A stretch of 64,000 nucleotides of DNA from Streptomyces aurantiacus (GTDB lineage: Bacteria > Actinomycetota > Actinomycetes > Streptomycetales > Streptomycetaceae), in assembly GCF_027107535.1 (NCBI RefSeq), contig NZ_CP114283.1, positions 9,300,001-9,364,000 of the forward strand. The letters run 5' to 3'. How positions within the stretch are numbered: position 1 is the first letter of the stretch; every line of letters begins with the position of its first letter. Positions 44,560 through 52,796 of the stretch are shown here, one piece after another. A program made the position numbers and the translations under genes. The notes under the pieces are model-generated. The model searched no databases and had not been told where the DNA came from. It saw only the letters and a list, made by a program, of their open reading frames with translations.

Positions 44560-44919
44560 TGGCACTCCCGGTGTGTGGTGCTGAGCAGGTTCGTTCAGAC
44601 TACCCGTACAAAATTTCTACGCGAGTAGATTCGTAGGAATCTACGTGACGGCCATCACGATTCCGCATCTACGGCCTAACCTCGGCCTGCCTTCACGAAA
44701 AATCCTGGGAAAGATCCGGATCGAGACCAGGCTCCCTATTGCCTTGGAGACACGCCAACAGATTTAGTCGAGCTTCACATTGGATTGCCGGGCACTGTAC
44801 AAATGAATTGGCAATAGCCGATACTTTGCCCAATCACTCATAAAAGCAGTCGGACAGTCGGCATCTCCGCACGTCATCGCGCGTCGTTGGAGAGGTGCCG
44901 CACGAAGGGACCGATATTC
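44560..44919. other. AT-rich regulatory region between purS and lsrL
   Basis: About 360 bases between divergent genes, much richer in A and T than the rest (44690-44870 has runs such as CAAATGAATTGGCAAT and CATAAAAG). It must hold both promoters. The AT-rich patch beside an Lsr2-type gene is a natural site for self-binding. An inverted-repeat pair at 44616-44644 faces purS. Confidence 0.65.
44616..44644. promoter_or_regulatory. Overlapping inverted repeats upstream of purSQL
   Basis: TCTAC-GCGA-GTAGA (44616-44629) overlaps GTAGATTC-GTAG-GAATCTAC (44625-44644), a perfect 8-base stem. On the minus strand the block precedes TAGTCT, a possible -10, by about one promoter length. It may be the operator of a purine or stress regulator. 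Confidence 0.6.
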
Positions 44920-45237
44920 GTGGCGCAGCGTGTCGTAGTCACTCTCTTCGACGACATCGACGGCTCGGAAGCGGCGGAGACGATCGCCTTCGGTCTGGAC
45001 GGCAAGTCGTACGAGATCGACCTGAATCCGGCCAACGCCGAGAAACTGCGCAAGGCCCTGGAGCCGTACCTGGAGGCCGGCCGCAAGCGGTCGCGCTCCG
45101 GCAAGGCCTACCGGCAGACGGCGGTGGCCCCCGACCCGGCGGCCGTACGGGCCTGGGCCCAGTCCAACAAGCTGGAGGTGCCCGCCCGCGGACGCATCCC
45201 CAAGAAGGTCTACGAGGCGTTCACCGCGGCTCAGTGA
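44920..45237 (+). CDS. lsrL: Lsr2-type nucleoid protein (LsrL-like)
   Basis: A bridging nucleoid protein of 105 residues that silences AT-rich, often foreign, genes. The N-terminal oligomerisation domain is AQRVVVTLFDDIDGSEAAETIAFGLDGKSYEIDL, and the DNA-binding tail is AVRAWAQSNKLEVPARGRIPKKVYEAF, where RGR inserts into the minor groove. At 105 residues beside purSQL it corresponds to LsrL rather than the main Lsr2. The start GTG 44920 follows GAAGGGA. The AT-rich region upstream suggests self-control. Confidence 0.93.
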   Translation: MAQRVVVTLFDDIDGSEAAETIAFGLDGKSYEIDLNPANAEKLRKALEPYLEAGRKRSRSGKAYRQTAVAPDPAAVRAWAQSNKLEVPARGRIPKKVYEAFTAAQ

Positions 45238-45472
45238 GCGGAGCCGTCCCGCGGAGGGGCGGCGAGTCCTCCGGATCCCGGGCGCGGCCCCCGCGGGCCG
45301 GGGGACGCGCTCGGGCCACGGGTGCGTACGGGCCGGTCAGGTCCTCGGCACCGGGCACCGGGGCCCGCCATCGGGCCCTGGGGACAGCCGACTTGCGCTG
45401 CACCCCCGCCGATCAGCTAGAGTCTGGAGCACGCCGAGGGGCAAGGCCGAAAGGCCCGGCTCACGGAGTCAC

Positions 45473-45544
45473 GCGGGTGTAGTTCAGTAGCAGAACATCC
45501 CCCTTCCAGGGGGAAGGCGCAGTGTGCAATTCCTGTCACCCGCT
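45473..45544 (+). tRNA. tRNA-Gly (TCC) with aberrant D- and T-loops
   Basis: Acceptor GCGGGTG/CACCCGC, D-stem GTTC/GAAC and anticodon stem TCCCC-CTTCCAG-GGGGA are sound; the anticodon is TCC. The D-loop AGTAGCA has A in place of the first of the two conserved G (G18). The T-arm reads GCAGTGTGCAATTCCTGT: the canonical GTTC is replaced by GTGC, the stem has at most four pairs (one G-T) and the loop is too long by a base. The usual D-loop/T-loop contacts are therefore lost. TAGAGT at 45418-45423 and TTGCGC at 45393-45398 may be its promoter. Confidence 0.9.
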
Positions 45545-45623
45545 CTGCATCACCGACCTGGTCGCTCTTTGGATCAGGTAGGCTGGTGCCCGCGCCGATC
45601 GGTGAGAGCCGGTCGGAGGCAAT

Positions 45624-45696
45624 GCGGACGTAGCTCAGTTGGTAGAGCGCAACCTTGCCAAGGTTGAGGTCGCCAGTTCGAACCTGGTCGTCCGCT
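45624..45696 (+). tRNA. tRNA-Gly (GCC), copy 1
   Basis: Acceptor GCGGACG/CGTCCGC, anticodon loop TTGCCAA with GCC, and standard T-arm GCCAG-TTCGAAC-CTGGT. It is identical to the copy after the two-component system. It lies about 80 bases after the aberrant tRNA-Gly. Confidence 0.96.
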
Positions 45697-45712
45697 CCAG
45701 TGAGAAGCAGTA

Positions 45713-45751
45713 CGAGAAAGGCCCCGGTCGTCGCGACCGGGGCCTTTCTCG
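45713..45751 (+). terminator. Terminator after tRNA-Gly(GCC) copy 1
   Basis: CGAGAAAGGCCCCGGTCG pairs with its complement around a three-base loop; an 18-base stem. Confidence 0.9.
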
Positions 45752-45782
45752 TATGCCTGCATCCGCAACCGGGTGGGCCGTC

Positions 45783-45809
45783 TGACATTTGTCATGTACG
45801 GCGATGACA
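45783..45809. promoter_or_regulatory. Candidate NarL/LuxR-type operator for the ABC exporter
   Basis: Two overlapping inverted repeats: TGACATTTGTCA (45783-45794) and TGTCATGTACGGCGATGACA (45790-45809). They lie 45-70 bases before the exporter ATP-binding gene. The paired TGTCAT/ATGACA halves resemble operators of DesR-like response regulators, and such a regulator is encoded three genes downstream. Confidence 0.7.
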
Positions 45810-45852
45810 GCTCGCACTGCCGGACGCTCCCGACGGCGGGGACGCTTGTCTC

Positions 45853-46938
45853 ATGAACACGAATGAACACGTGATTGAGGTCACTGATCTACGCCGCGTG
45901 TACGGGGACGAGTTCGAAGCCGTACGGGGGGTGTCCTTCACGGTCGGCCGGGGCGAACTGTTCGCGCTGCTCGGGACCAACGGCGCGGGCAAGACCTCCA
46001 CCGTCGAACTGATCGAGGGCCTCGCACCGCCGGCCGGCGGCCGGGTCCGCGTCCTCGGACACGACCCGTACACCGAACGCGCGCTGGTCCGCCCACGCAT
46101 CGGCGTGATGCTCCAGGAGGGTGGCTTCCCCTCCGAACTGACCGTCGCGGAGACGGTACGGATGTGGGCGGGCTGCACGAGCGGGGCCCGGCCGGAGAGC
46201 GAGGCGCTGTCACTGGTCGGCCTGACCCGCAGGGCCGGCGTACGGGTGAAGCAGCTGTCCGGCGGCGAGAAGCGGCGTCTGGACCTGGCACTCGCGCTCC
46301 TCGGGCGGCCCGAGGTGCTCTTCCTGGACGAGCCGACGACCGGCCTCGACGCCGAAGGGCGCCAGGAGACCTGGGAGTTGGTCCGCGAGCTGCGCCGGTC
46401 GGGCACGACCGTGCTGCTCACCACGCACTACCTGGAGGAGGCGGAGGGGCTCGCCGACCGGCTCGCGATCATGCACGCCGGCCGGCTCGCGGTCTCCGGC
46501 ACCCCGGCCGAGGTGACCGCCTCCCAGCCGTCGCGGATCTCCTTCGAGCTGCCCGACGGCTACCACCCCGGCGACCTGCCGCCGCTCGCCGCACTCGGCA
46601 TCAGCGGGCACGAGCTCGACGGGCGCGTCCTGCGGCTGCGTACGAACGAACTGCAGCGCGCCGCCACCGGGCTGCTGGTGTGGGCCGAGCGGATCGGGGT
46701 CGAGCTGCGGGGGCTCGATGTGCGGTCCGGGTCCCTGGAGGAGGCGTTCCTGCGGATCGCGCGTGACGTGTCGGAGCGGGACGCACGGGCGGAGCAGGCG
46801 CGGAACCCGGAGCGCTCCGGGGCCGCAGGAGCCCCGGGGACGCGTGGCAGCCTCTGGACCTCGAAGAAGTCACAGGACTCCAAGAACGCCGAGAACGCCG
46901 AGAACTCGAAGAACTCCAAGAAGGAGAACGTGGCATGA
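45853..46938 (+). CDS. ABC transporter ATP-binding protein (exporter)
   Basis: ATPase of 361 residues of the drug/lipid exporter (DrrA-like) group. Walker A GTNGAGKTS is at 41-49, signature LSGGE at 135-139, Walker B LFLDE at 156-160, and the H-loop in TTHYLEEAEGLADR. The family C-terminal domain (FELPDGY ... SLEEAFLRI) follows. The last 60 residues are a charged, Asn/Lys-rich tail (KNAENAENSKNSKKENVA), not part of the fold. The start ATG 45853 lacks a clear ribosome site; an alternative is ATG 45862. It overlaps the permease by four bases. Confidence 0.93.
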   Translation: MNTNEHVIEVTDLRRVYGDEFEAVRGVSFTVGRGELFALLGTNGAGKTSTVELIEGLAPPAGGRVRVLGHDPYTERALVRPRIGVMLQEGGFPSELTVAETVRMWAGCTSGARPESEALSLVGLTRRAGVRVKQLSGGEKRRLDLALALLGRPEVLFLDEPTTGLDAEGRQETWELVRELRRSGTTVLLTTHYLEEAEGLADRLAIMHAGRLAVSGTPAEVTASQPSRISFELPDGYHPGDLPPLAALGISGHELDGRVLRLRTNELQRAATGLLVWAERIGVELRGLDVRSGSLEEAFLRIARDVSERDARAEQARNPERSGAAGAPGTRGSLWTSKKSQDSKNAENAENSKNSKKENVA

Positions 46939-47747
46939 GCGCGGTGACCGGGACCAGGAACGCACCCGCGGGCACGGCCACGACCGTGACCGCGGCCGGG
47001 CGCATGGCCTCCCTCGCCCGGGCCGAACTCACCCTGCTCGGGCGCAGCAGGGCCACCTTCTTCGCGGCGGTGTTCGTGCCGCTGGTCATGCCGTTCAGCC
47101 TCCGCTCGGTGGTCGAGGACATGGACCTCAAGGGGGCGGGGCTCTCGGTCGGATCGGTCATCCTGCCCTCCGCCGTCGGCTTCTCCCTCCTCTTCGCCGT
47201 CTACAGCTCGCTGGTGAGCGTCTACGCCGCCCGCCGTGAGGAGCTCGTCCTCAAGCGGCTGCGCACCGGCGAGCTGCGCGACGCGGAGATCCTGGCGGGC
47301 GCCGCCCTGCCGTCGGTCCTCGTCGGCCTGGTGCAGTGCCTGCTCCTGACGGCCGCCTGCGCGGCGCTCCTGGACGTGGGGGCGCCCGAGGCACCCCACC
47401 TCGCCGTGGTGGGACTCCTCCTGGGGCTCGTGATGTGGCCGGCGCTCGCGGCGGTGACCGCGAGCTTCAGCAAGAGCGTGGAGGGCGCCCAGGTCGCGGC
47501 GATGCCGCTGCTGCTCGTGTCGATGATGGGTTCCGGCGCCTTCGTGCCCTTCGAGGTCATGCCCGACCGGCTCGCCTCCTTCTGCGAACTGCTCCCGCTG
47601 TCGCCGGTGATCACGCTGATCCGCGGCGGCTGGACAGGAAACCTCTCCGCGTACGAGGCTCTGGGCGCCGTCGCCACCGCGCTGGCCTGGACCGTGCTCG
47701 CGGTGTTTGCTGTGCAGAGGTGGTTCCGCTGGGAACCGCGGCGCTGA
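46935..47747 (+). CDS. ABC-2 type exporter permease
   Basis: Membrane subunit of 270 residues with six helices, partner of the preceding ATPase. LARAELTLLGRSRATFFAAVFVPLVMPF opens the first helix, and LLVSMMGSGAFVPFEVMPDRL with PLSPVITLIRGGW forms the last loop and helices, as in ABC-2 permeases. The start ATGA overlaps the ATPase stop. With the kinase and regulator downstream it forms a sensor-exporter module, as for antibiotic or lipid stress. Confidence 0.92.
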   Translation: MSAVTGTRNAPAGTATTVTAAGRMASLARAELTLLGRSRATFFAAVFVPLVMPFSLRSVVEDMDLKGAGLSVGSVILPSAVGFSLLFAVYSSLVSVYAARREELVLKRLRTGELRDAEILAGAALPSVLVGLVQCLLLTAACAALLDVGAPEAPHLAVVGLLLGLVMWPALAAVTASFSKSVEGAQVAAMPLLLVSMMGSGAFVPFEVMPDRLASFCELLPLSPVITLIRGGWTGNLSAYEALGAVATALAWTVLAVFAVQRWFRWEPRR

Positions 47748-47799
47748 CCAGGGCCGCCACAGCGCACGGCATCGGTAACGGCAACGGGGACGGTCGGGG

Positions 47800-49239
47800 A
47801 TGACGACGGGAAGGTCGGGAATGCGCAGGCCGAGCGCCTGGTGGCGCGGGAAGAGCACGCCGGCGAAGGTCGAGACGTACACCCGCTGGTCCTTCCACTT
47901 CTTTCCTTTCGTGGAGGTCACCGCGATCGGGCTCCCCCTGTTCGGGCACGTCGGGTTGAAGCTCGCCGTCTGGCTGTTCCTGCCGCTGTGCGGGCACGCC
48001 CTGCTCTGCGCGGTGACCGCGTCCCGGGCGCTCGACTGGACACGCGGCACCCGTGAACAACCCGTACGCCTGCTCATGGCCCTCGGCGTGGTCACCGCGC
48101 TGCTCGGGACGGCCGCGCTCGGCCTCGCCGAGCACGGCCCGGGCGACGAGGGCGCCGGCACGGCGGCGGGCTCCCTCTTCGTGGGCGTGCTGGCCTTCGG
48201 GGCCGGCACCATCACACTGGGGGTGCGCGACCGGCGGCGTGCCCTGGCGATCGTGGCCGGCTTCGCCGCGGGGGCCGGAGCCGTGTCGCTCCCCCTGGGT
48301 GTCCCGGCGCCCGCCTCGCTGGGCGCGGCCTTCGCGGTACTGCTCGCCGGCGGATTCCTCGCCTTCACCTCCGTCTTCTCGGTGTGGCTGCTCAACGCCG
48401 TGTACGAGCTCGACGCGGCCCGTGAGACCCGTACCCGCCTCGCCGTCGCCGAGGAGCGGCTCCGCTTCGGGCGCGACCTGCACGACGTGATGGGCCGCAA
48501 CCTCGCGGTGATCGCCCTCAAGAGCGAGCTCGCCGTGCAGCTCGCGCGCCGCGAGCGCCCCGAGGCCGTGGATCAGATGATCGAGGTGCAGCGGATCGCC
48601 CACGAGTCGCAGCGCGAGGTCCGCGAGGTCGTACGCGGCTACCGCGAGGCGGACCTCGGCACCGAACTCTCCGGCGCACAGGGCGTCCTGACCGCGGCGG
48701 GGGTCGACTGCACGGTGACCGGTTCCGCGACGGGCCTGCCCCCGGCGGTCCAGTCGGCGCTGGGATGGGTCGTACGGGAGGCCACCACGAACGTCCTGCG
48801 GCACGGAGACGCCCGGCGGTGTCGCGTCTCGCTGGAACCGGCCGGGACCCACGTGGTCCTCACCGTCGAGAACGACGGGGTGGACCGGGGCGCGCAGGAG
48901 CGGGCCGGGGAGCCCGGTGCGCGGGGCGAAGGGGGTCCCGACGGGGTCCCCTCGGCAGGGCGGGGCCCTCAGCTCGGCGGCGGGTCCGGGCTCGCCGGAC
49001 TGAGGGAGCGGCTGGCCGCGGTGGCCGGGACGCTGGAGGCGGGACCCGTCGACAGCGGCCTGTTCAGGGTCGTGGCCGAGGTGCCACTGCCTCCGTCCTC
49101 CCCCGCACGGTCCTGGCCCCAGCGGTCCTCCTCCCAGCCGTCCCCACAGCCGTCCCCCTCCCAGCTTTCTGCTTCCTCACCGTCCCCCTCCTCACCTTCT
49201 CCCGTTCCCCGCTCAGTGAGTGAAGAGGTCGGTTCATGA
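47800..49239 (+). CDS. Sensor histidine kinase, HisKA_3 type
   Basis: A kinase of 479 residues (NarL/DesK group). Five to six membrane helices lie between about 35 and 200 and form the sensor, with no PAS or large external domain. The phospho-acceptor is His228 in RFGRDLHDVMGRNLAVIALK, and the ATPase core has VREATTNVLRHGDA (N box) and GSGLAGLRERL (G box). The last 50 residues are a Ser/Pro low-complexity tail. Starts at 47800 or 47821 are both possible. Its stop overlaps the regulator start by four bases. It likely senses membrane state or the compound exported by the ABC unit. Confidence 0.92.
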   Translation: MTTGRSGMRRPSAWWRGKSTPAKVETYTRWSFHFFPFVEVTAIGLPLFGHVGLKLAVWLFLPLCGHALLCAVTASRALDWTRGTREQPVRLLMALGVVTALLGTAALGLAEHGPGDEGAGTAAGSLFVGVLAFGAGTITLGVRDRRRALAIVAGFAAGAGAVSLPLGVPAPASLGAAFAVLLAGGFLAFTSVFSVWLLNAVYELDAARETRTRLAVAEERLRFGRDLHDVMGRNLAVIALKSELAVQLARRERPEAVDQMIEVQRIAHESQREVREVVRGYREADLGTELSGAQGVLTAAGVDCTVTGSATGLPPAVQSALGWVVREATTNVLRHGDARRCRVSLEPAGTHVVLTVENDGVDRGAQERAGEPGARGEGGPDGVPSAGRGPQLGGGSGLAGLRERLAAVAGTLEAGPVDSGLFRVVAEVPLPPSSPARSWPQRSSSQPSPQPSPSQLSASSPSPSSPSPVPRSVSEEVGS

Positions 49240-49856
49240 CGTCCGTACGACCCATCCGGCTGCTGCTCGCCGACGACGAGCACCTCATCCGGGGGGCTCT
49301 CGCCGCGCTGCTCGGGCTCGAGGAGGACCTGCTCGTGGTGGCCGAGGCGGCCGACGGACCCGAGGCCCTGGCGATGGCCCGGGCCCACGAACCCGACGTG
49401 GCGGTACTGGATCTGCAGATGCCCGGGGCCGACGGTGTGAGGGTGGCCACATCGCTGCGGACCGAACTGCCAGCCTGCCGGGCGCTGATCGTGACCAGCC
49501 ATGGGCGCCCCGGGCATCTCAAGCGGGCACTTGCGGCAGGTGTGCGCGGGTTCGTCCCGAAGACGGTCAGCGCGCAACGGCTCGCGGAGATCATCCGTAC
49601 CGTGCATGCCGGAAACCGTTACGTCGACCCGGAGTTGGCCGCCGACGCGATCTCCGCCGGGGACTCGCCGCTGACCGCGCGCGAGGCCGAGGTGCTGGAG
49701 CTGGCCGCCGATGGCGCGCCCGTCGTGGAGATCGCGGAGCGGGCCGCGCTGTCCCAGGGGACCGTGCGGAACTATCTGTCGTCCGCCGTGTCCAAGCTCG
49801 GCGTCGAGAACCGTCACTCGGCGGTGCGTCTCGCACGGGAGCGAGGTTGGGTATAG
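49236..49856 (+). CDS. NarL/FixJ-family response regulator
   Basis: A regulator of 206 residues. The receiver domain has Asp59 (AVLDLQMPG) as phosphorylation site and Lys109 in GFVPKT. The LuxR-type helix-turn-helix is at about 142-205 (LTAREAEVLELAADGAPVVEIAERAALSQGTVRNYLSSAVSKLG). Translationally coupled to the kinase. Its likely target is the paired inverted repeats upstream of the exporter genes, giving positive feedback on the four-gene operon. Confidence 0.93.
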   Translation: MTSVRPIRLLLADDEHLIRGALAALLGLEEDLLVVAEAADGPEALAMARAHEPDVAVLDLQMPGADGVRVATSLRTELPACRALIVTSHGRPGHLKRALAAGVRGFVPKTVSAQRLAEIIRTVHAGNRYVDPELAADAISAGDSPLTAREAEVLELAADGAPVVEIAERAALSQGTVRNYLSSAVSKLGVENRHSAVRLARERGWV

Positions 49857-49879
49857 TTGCTCCCGCGCCACGGCGCAGC

Positions 49880-49952
49880 GCGGACGTAGCTCAGTTGGTA
49901 GAGCGCAACCTTGCCAAGGTTGAGGTCGCCAGTTCGAACCTGGTCGTCCGCT
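49880..49952 (+). tRNA. tRNA-Gly (GCC), copy 2
   Basis: Identical to copy 1 at 45624-45696. It starts 23 bases after the response-regulator stop and may be transcribed with that operon or from its own promoter. Confidence 0.96.
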
Positions 49953-49968
49953 CAGAGTAAGCAGGCAG

Positions 49969-49999
49969 GAAGCCCCCGGTCATCGCGACCGGGGGCTTC
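49969..49999. terminator. Bidirectional terminator between tRNA-Gly and purC
   Basis: GAAGCCCCCGGTC/GACCGGGGGCTTC, 13-base stem with a five-base loop, serving the tRNA on one strand and purC on the other. Confidence 0.88.
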
Positions 50000-50017
50000 T
50001 TCGTGCCCCTGCCGGGC

Positions 50018-50917
50018 TCAGGTCCAGGCGGCGCCCGTCAGCCGCTCGTACGCCTCCACGTACTTCGCGCGGGTCGCGTCCACGACCGCCTGCGGCAGGG
50101 CGGGCGGCGGCTGCTCGCTGCGGCGGTCCCAGCCGGACTCGGCGGACGTCAGCCAGTCCCGTACGTACTGCTTGTCGAACGAGGGCTGCGCGCGGCCCGG
50201 CTCCCACTGGTCGGCGGGCCAGAAACGGGACGAGTCCGGGGTCAGCACCTCGTCGGCGATCACGAGCGTCTCGCCGTCGAAGCCGAACTCGAACTTGGTG
50301 TCCGCGAGGATGATCCCGCGTCCGTGTGCGATGTCCCGGCCGCGGCGGTAGACGGCGAGCGTCGCCTGCCGCAGCTGGGCCGCGGTCTCCGCGCCGACCT
50401 GGCGGGCCACCTCCTCGTACGCGACGTTCTCGTCGTGCTCGCCGACGGCGGCCTTGGTGGCCGGGGTGAAGATCGGGCCGGGCAGCTCCGAGCCGTCGGT
50501 CAGCCCCTCGGGCAGGCCGAGGCCGCAGACGGTACGGGTCTCGTTGTACTCGGCAAGGCCCGAGCCGGTGAGATAGCCGCGGGCGACGCACTCGACCGGG
50601 ACCATCCGCAGCGACTTGCAGATCAGGGTGCGGCCCTGCCATTCGGCGGGGGCGCCGGGCGGCGGCTCGGTGCCGAGGACGTGGTTCGGCAGCAGATCGG
50701 CGACCTTGTCGAACCACCAGAGCGAGAGCTGCGTCAGGACGCGGCCCTTGTCGGGGATCTCCGTGGGCAGCACCCAGTCGAACGCCGACAGGCGGTCGCT
50801 GGCGACCATCACGAGGTCGCCCGCCTCGTTCTGGTACAGGTCGCGCACCTTGCCGGTGTGCAGGTGCACCAGGCCCGGAACCTCGACGGGCTCGGGCTTT
50901 TCTACGAATCCGGACAC
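50018..50917 (-). CDS. purC: SAICAR synthetase
   Basis: PurC joins CAIR and aspartate to SAICAR with ATP. It has 299 residues, matching the fungal/actinobacterial-length class rather than the 240-residue enterobacterial one. Motifs: GKVRDLY (24-30), SDRLSAFDWVLP, PVECVARGYLTGS, and ADTKFEFG with DEVLTPDSSRFW near the middle. The start is at 50917 (MSGFVEKPEPVEVPG). It is a single-gene unit, separated from purSQL by the exporter operon. Confidence 0.97.
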   Translation of the reverse strand: MSGFVEKPEPVEVPGLVHLHTGKVRDLYQNEAGDLVMVASDRLSAFDWVLPTEIPDKGRVLTQLSLWWFDKVADLLPNHVLGTEPPPGAPAEWQGRTLICKSLRMVPVECVARGYLTGSGLAEYNETRTVCGLGLPEGLTDGSELPGPIFTPATKAAVGEHDENVAYEEVARQVGAETAAQLRQATLAVYRRGRDIAHGRGIILADTKFEFGFDGETLVIADEVLTPDSSRFWPADQWEPGRAQPSFDKQYVRDWLTSAESGWDRRSEQPPPALPQAVVDATRAKYVEAYERLTGAAWT

Positions 50918-51013
50918 GGTTCCTCCCCGTGGTTCTGACTGAATGGCTCGATTCTCCCGTATGCGGAGGTCGGGCTCGGCCAGGGGGCGGGGTGCGAACC
51001 GTGCGGGGCGACC

Positions 51014-52534
51014 TCAGTCGCGTTTGCAGATGCGGTCCAGGAGGTTGGCCGTGGCGCGCTGGACGCGGGTGTCGACGTGGCCCGGGCGGTCCAGGGCCGG
51101 GGACCAGGCGAAGGTGCCCGCCGCGAAGACGAGGGCGCCGGAGTGCGCGCGGTACAGGGACGTCTCCTGGTGGCGGATCGCTCCCTCCGTGTCCCGGTAC
51201 GGGGAGTGGGAGAGGAGGATGCGGCCCTGGTGCTCGGGGAGCGCGATACGGGGGAAGTAGCGGTCGGCCTCGCCCGCGACCATGCCCTCCAGCTCGTCGC
51301 CCTCGTGGGCCCCGGTCGCCTCCCACAGCCAGTGATCGGCGTTGCGGACGACGAGCGGGTGGGCCTCGGGCACCCGGCCCGCGTACTGGATGCCCAGGAC
51401 TTCCTGCTCCGGACGGTCCACCTCGCGCCACAGGGCCGGTTTTCCGGGCCCGCGGCGTTTTCGGCAGGTGAGCAGCCGGTCGGGGACGCCGGACGGCGAG
51501 CAGCCCAACTCCACCTGCCAGTACATGGTGTTGGCGGAGAGGAAGACGAGCGAGGTGCCGTGCTCGCGGGCCACGTCCACGGTCCGGCGCATGGTCGTCG
51601 ACCAGTACTCGTCGTGCCCCGGGAAGACCAGGCCGCGGTAGCGCGTGGGATCGACCCGGCCGGCGTGCAGATCGCGGGCGTCGGCGTACGCGAGGTCGTA
51701 GCCGTAGCGCTCGGCCCAGCGGATGAAGTCGTAGGCGTGACCCACGTGCAGGGGCAGTCCCGCGCCCGCGTACGGGCGGTCGAAGGAGACCGTCGTCGCG
51801 GCGTCGGCCTCACCGAGCAGCCGGCCGCTCTCGTCCCACGCGTGGTAGAGGCTCGCGCCCGTGTGGCCGTCCTCCGGGTAGAGGTTGTACGCCTGCCAGG
51901 TGATGTCCGGCAGGAGGAGCAGCAGGTCGGCGGGGTGGTCGTCGCGGACCGTGAACGGGATGTGGGAACGATGGCCGTCGTCGGTGGTGAGCACGGCGAC
52001 GTACGCGCCGACGCTCCAGTACGACGGGATCTGCAGCCGCCACGAGAGCCACCAGTGGTGGCAGGAGACGGTGCGGTCCGCGGTGAGCGGGGGCGGCTGG
52101 ACGATCCCGGAGAGGCGCGGACTGGTGGTGATCTTGCTCGCGCCGTCGCCGCCGTAGTGTCCGATGCGGTAGATGTCCACGCTGAACTGCTGCGGCGGGT
52201 CCACCGTGATGTGGAAGTCGATGGCCTCGCCGGGGGCGGCCGCTCCGGTGGAGGCGAAGCCCTTGATCTGACGGTGGACGTCGTCGGCCGAGCGGGGGTC
52301 TCCGGCGGTGGTGCGGGGGGTGGGGATCCGCGGGCCGCTACTCCGGTGCTGATCACCGGGGGGTGTGACGCCGGGCGGCGGTGCGTGGTCCACGTACCAG
52401 GGGACGACGTGCCCCGTGTCGTCGAAGTAGTGCTCACTGCCGCGCAGCCACGGAACGGGGCCCTGCCCGAAGGGGTCGGTGACGGCATGCGCCAGCGCCC
52501 CCGACTCCCACCGGCGAATCTGCTCCGACCCCAT
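51014..52534 (-). CDS. N,N-dimethylformamidase beta-subunit-like protein
   Basis: A protein of 506 residues opening MGSEQIRRWESGALAHAVTDPF at ATG 52534. The middle (LLLLPDITWQAYNLYPEDG, GYDLAYADARDLHAG, PGHDEYWSTTMR) is the domain called the N,N-dimethylformamidase large-subunit region, a class with a Ig-like N-part and a glutamine-amidotransferase-like core. No small (alpha) subunit is next to it. There is no signal peptide by eye. It may be an amidase-like or adhesive enzyme of unknown substrate; the name reflects domain similarity only. Confidence 0.8.
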   Translation of the reverse strand: MGSEQIRRWESGALAHAVTDPFGQGPVPWLRGSEHYFDDTGHVVPWYVDHAPPPGVTPPGDQHRSSGPRIPTPRTTAGDPRSADDVHRQIKGFASTGAAAPGEAIDFHITVDPPQQFSVDIYRIGHYGGDGASKITTSPRLSGIVQPPPLTADRTVSCHHWWLSWRLQIPSYWSVGAYVAVLTTDDGHRSHIPFTVRDDHPADLLLLLPDITWQAYNLYPEDGHTGASLYHAWDESGRLLGEADAATTVSFDRPYAGAGLPLHVGHAYDFIRWAERYGYDLAYADARDLHAGRVDPTRYRGLVFPGHDEYWSTTMRRTVDVAREHGTSLVFLSANTMYWQVELGCSPSGVPDRLLTCRKRRGPGKPALWREVDRPEQEVLGIQYAGRVPEAHPLVVRNADHWLWEATGAHEGDELEGMVAGEADRYFPRIALPEHQGRILLSHSPYRDTEGAIRHQETSLYRAHSGALVFAAGTFAWSPALDRPGHVDTRVQRATANLLDRICKRD

Positions 52535-52796
52535 GCGACGTTCCCTCCCTCGTGCCCCCGTCAGCCCTTGCACGCCACGCCTGTGACGGACTCCAGCACA
52601 TCACATTACGCATGCACGCGGTCACCGTTCGTCGCGAATTGCCTCAGTCGGTCGGGGAGGGACGGGGGCAGGTGGGGATGAATGGGGCTCGGGGTGGGGG
52701 GCGATCGAAGGCGGCCGGCCGGAGGCGGAGCACGGAAGGGGCCCCGGGCAGGGATGAGACGGATGTGCGGCGGCGGGGGCGCAGAGCGCCCCCGCT

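Noticed and set aside
48900..49239. A separate gene at the Ser/Pro-rich end of the histidine kinase
   Set aside because: The frame is continuous with the ATPase core and its stop overlaps the response-regulator start, so it is a low-complexity tail.
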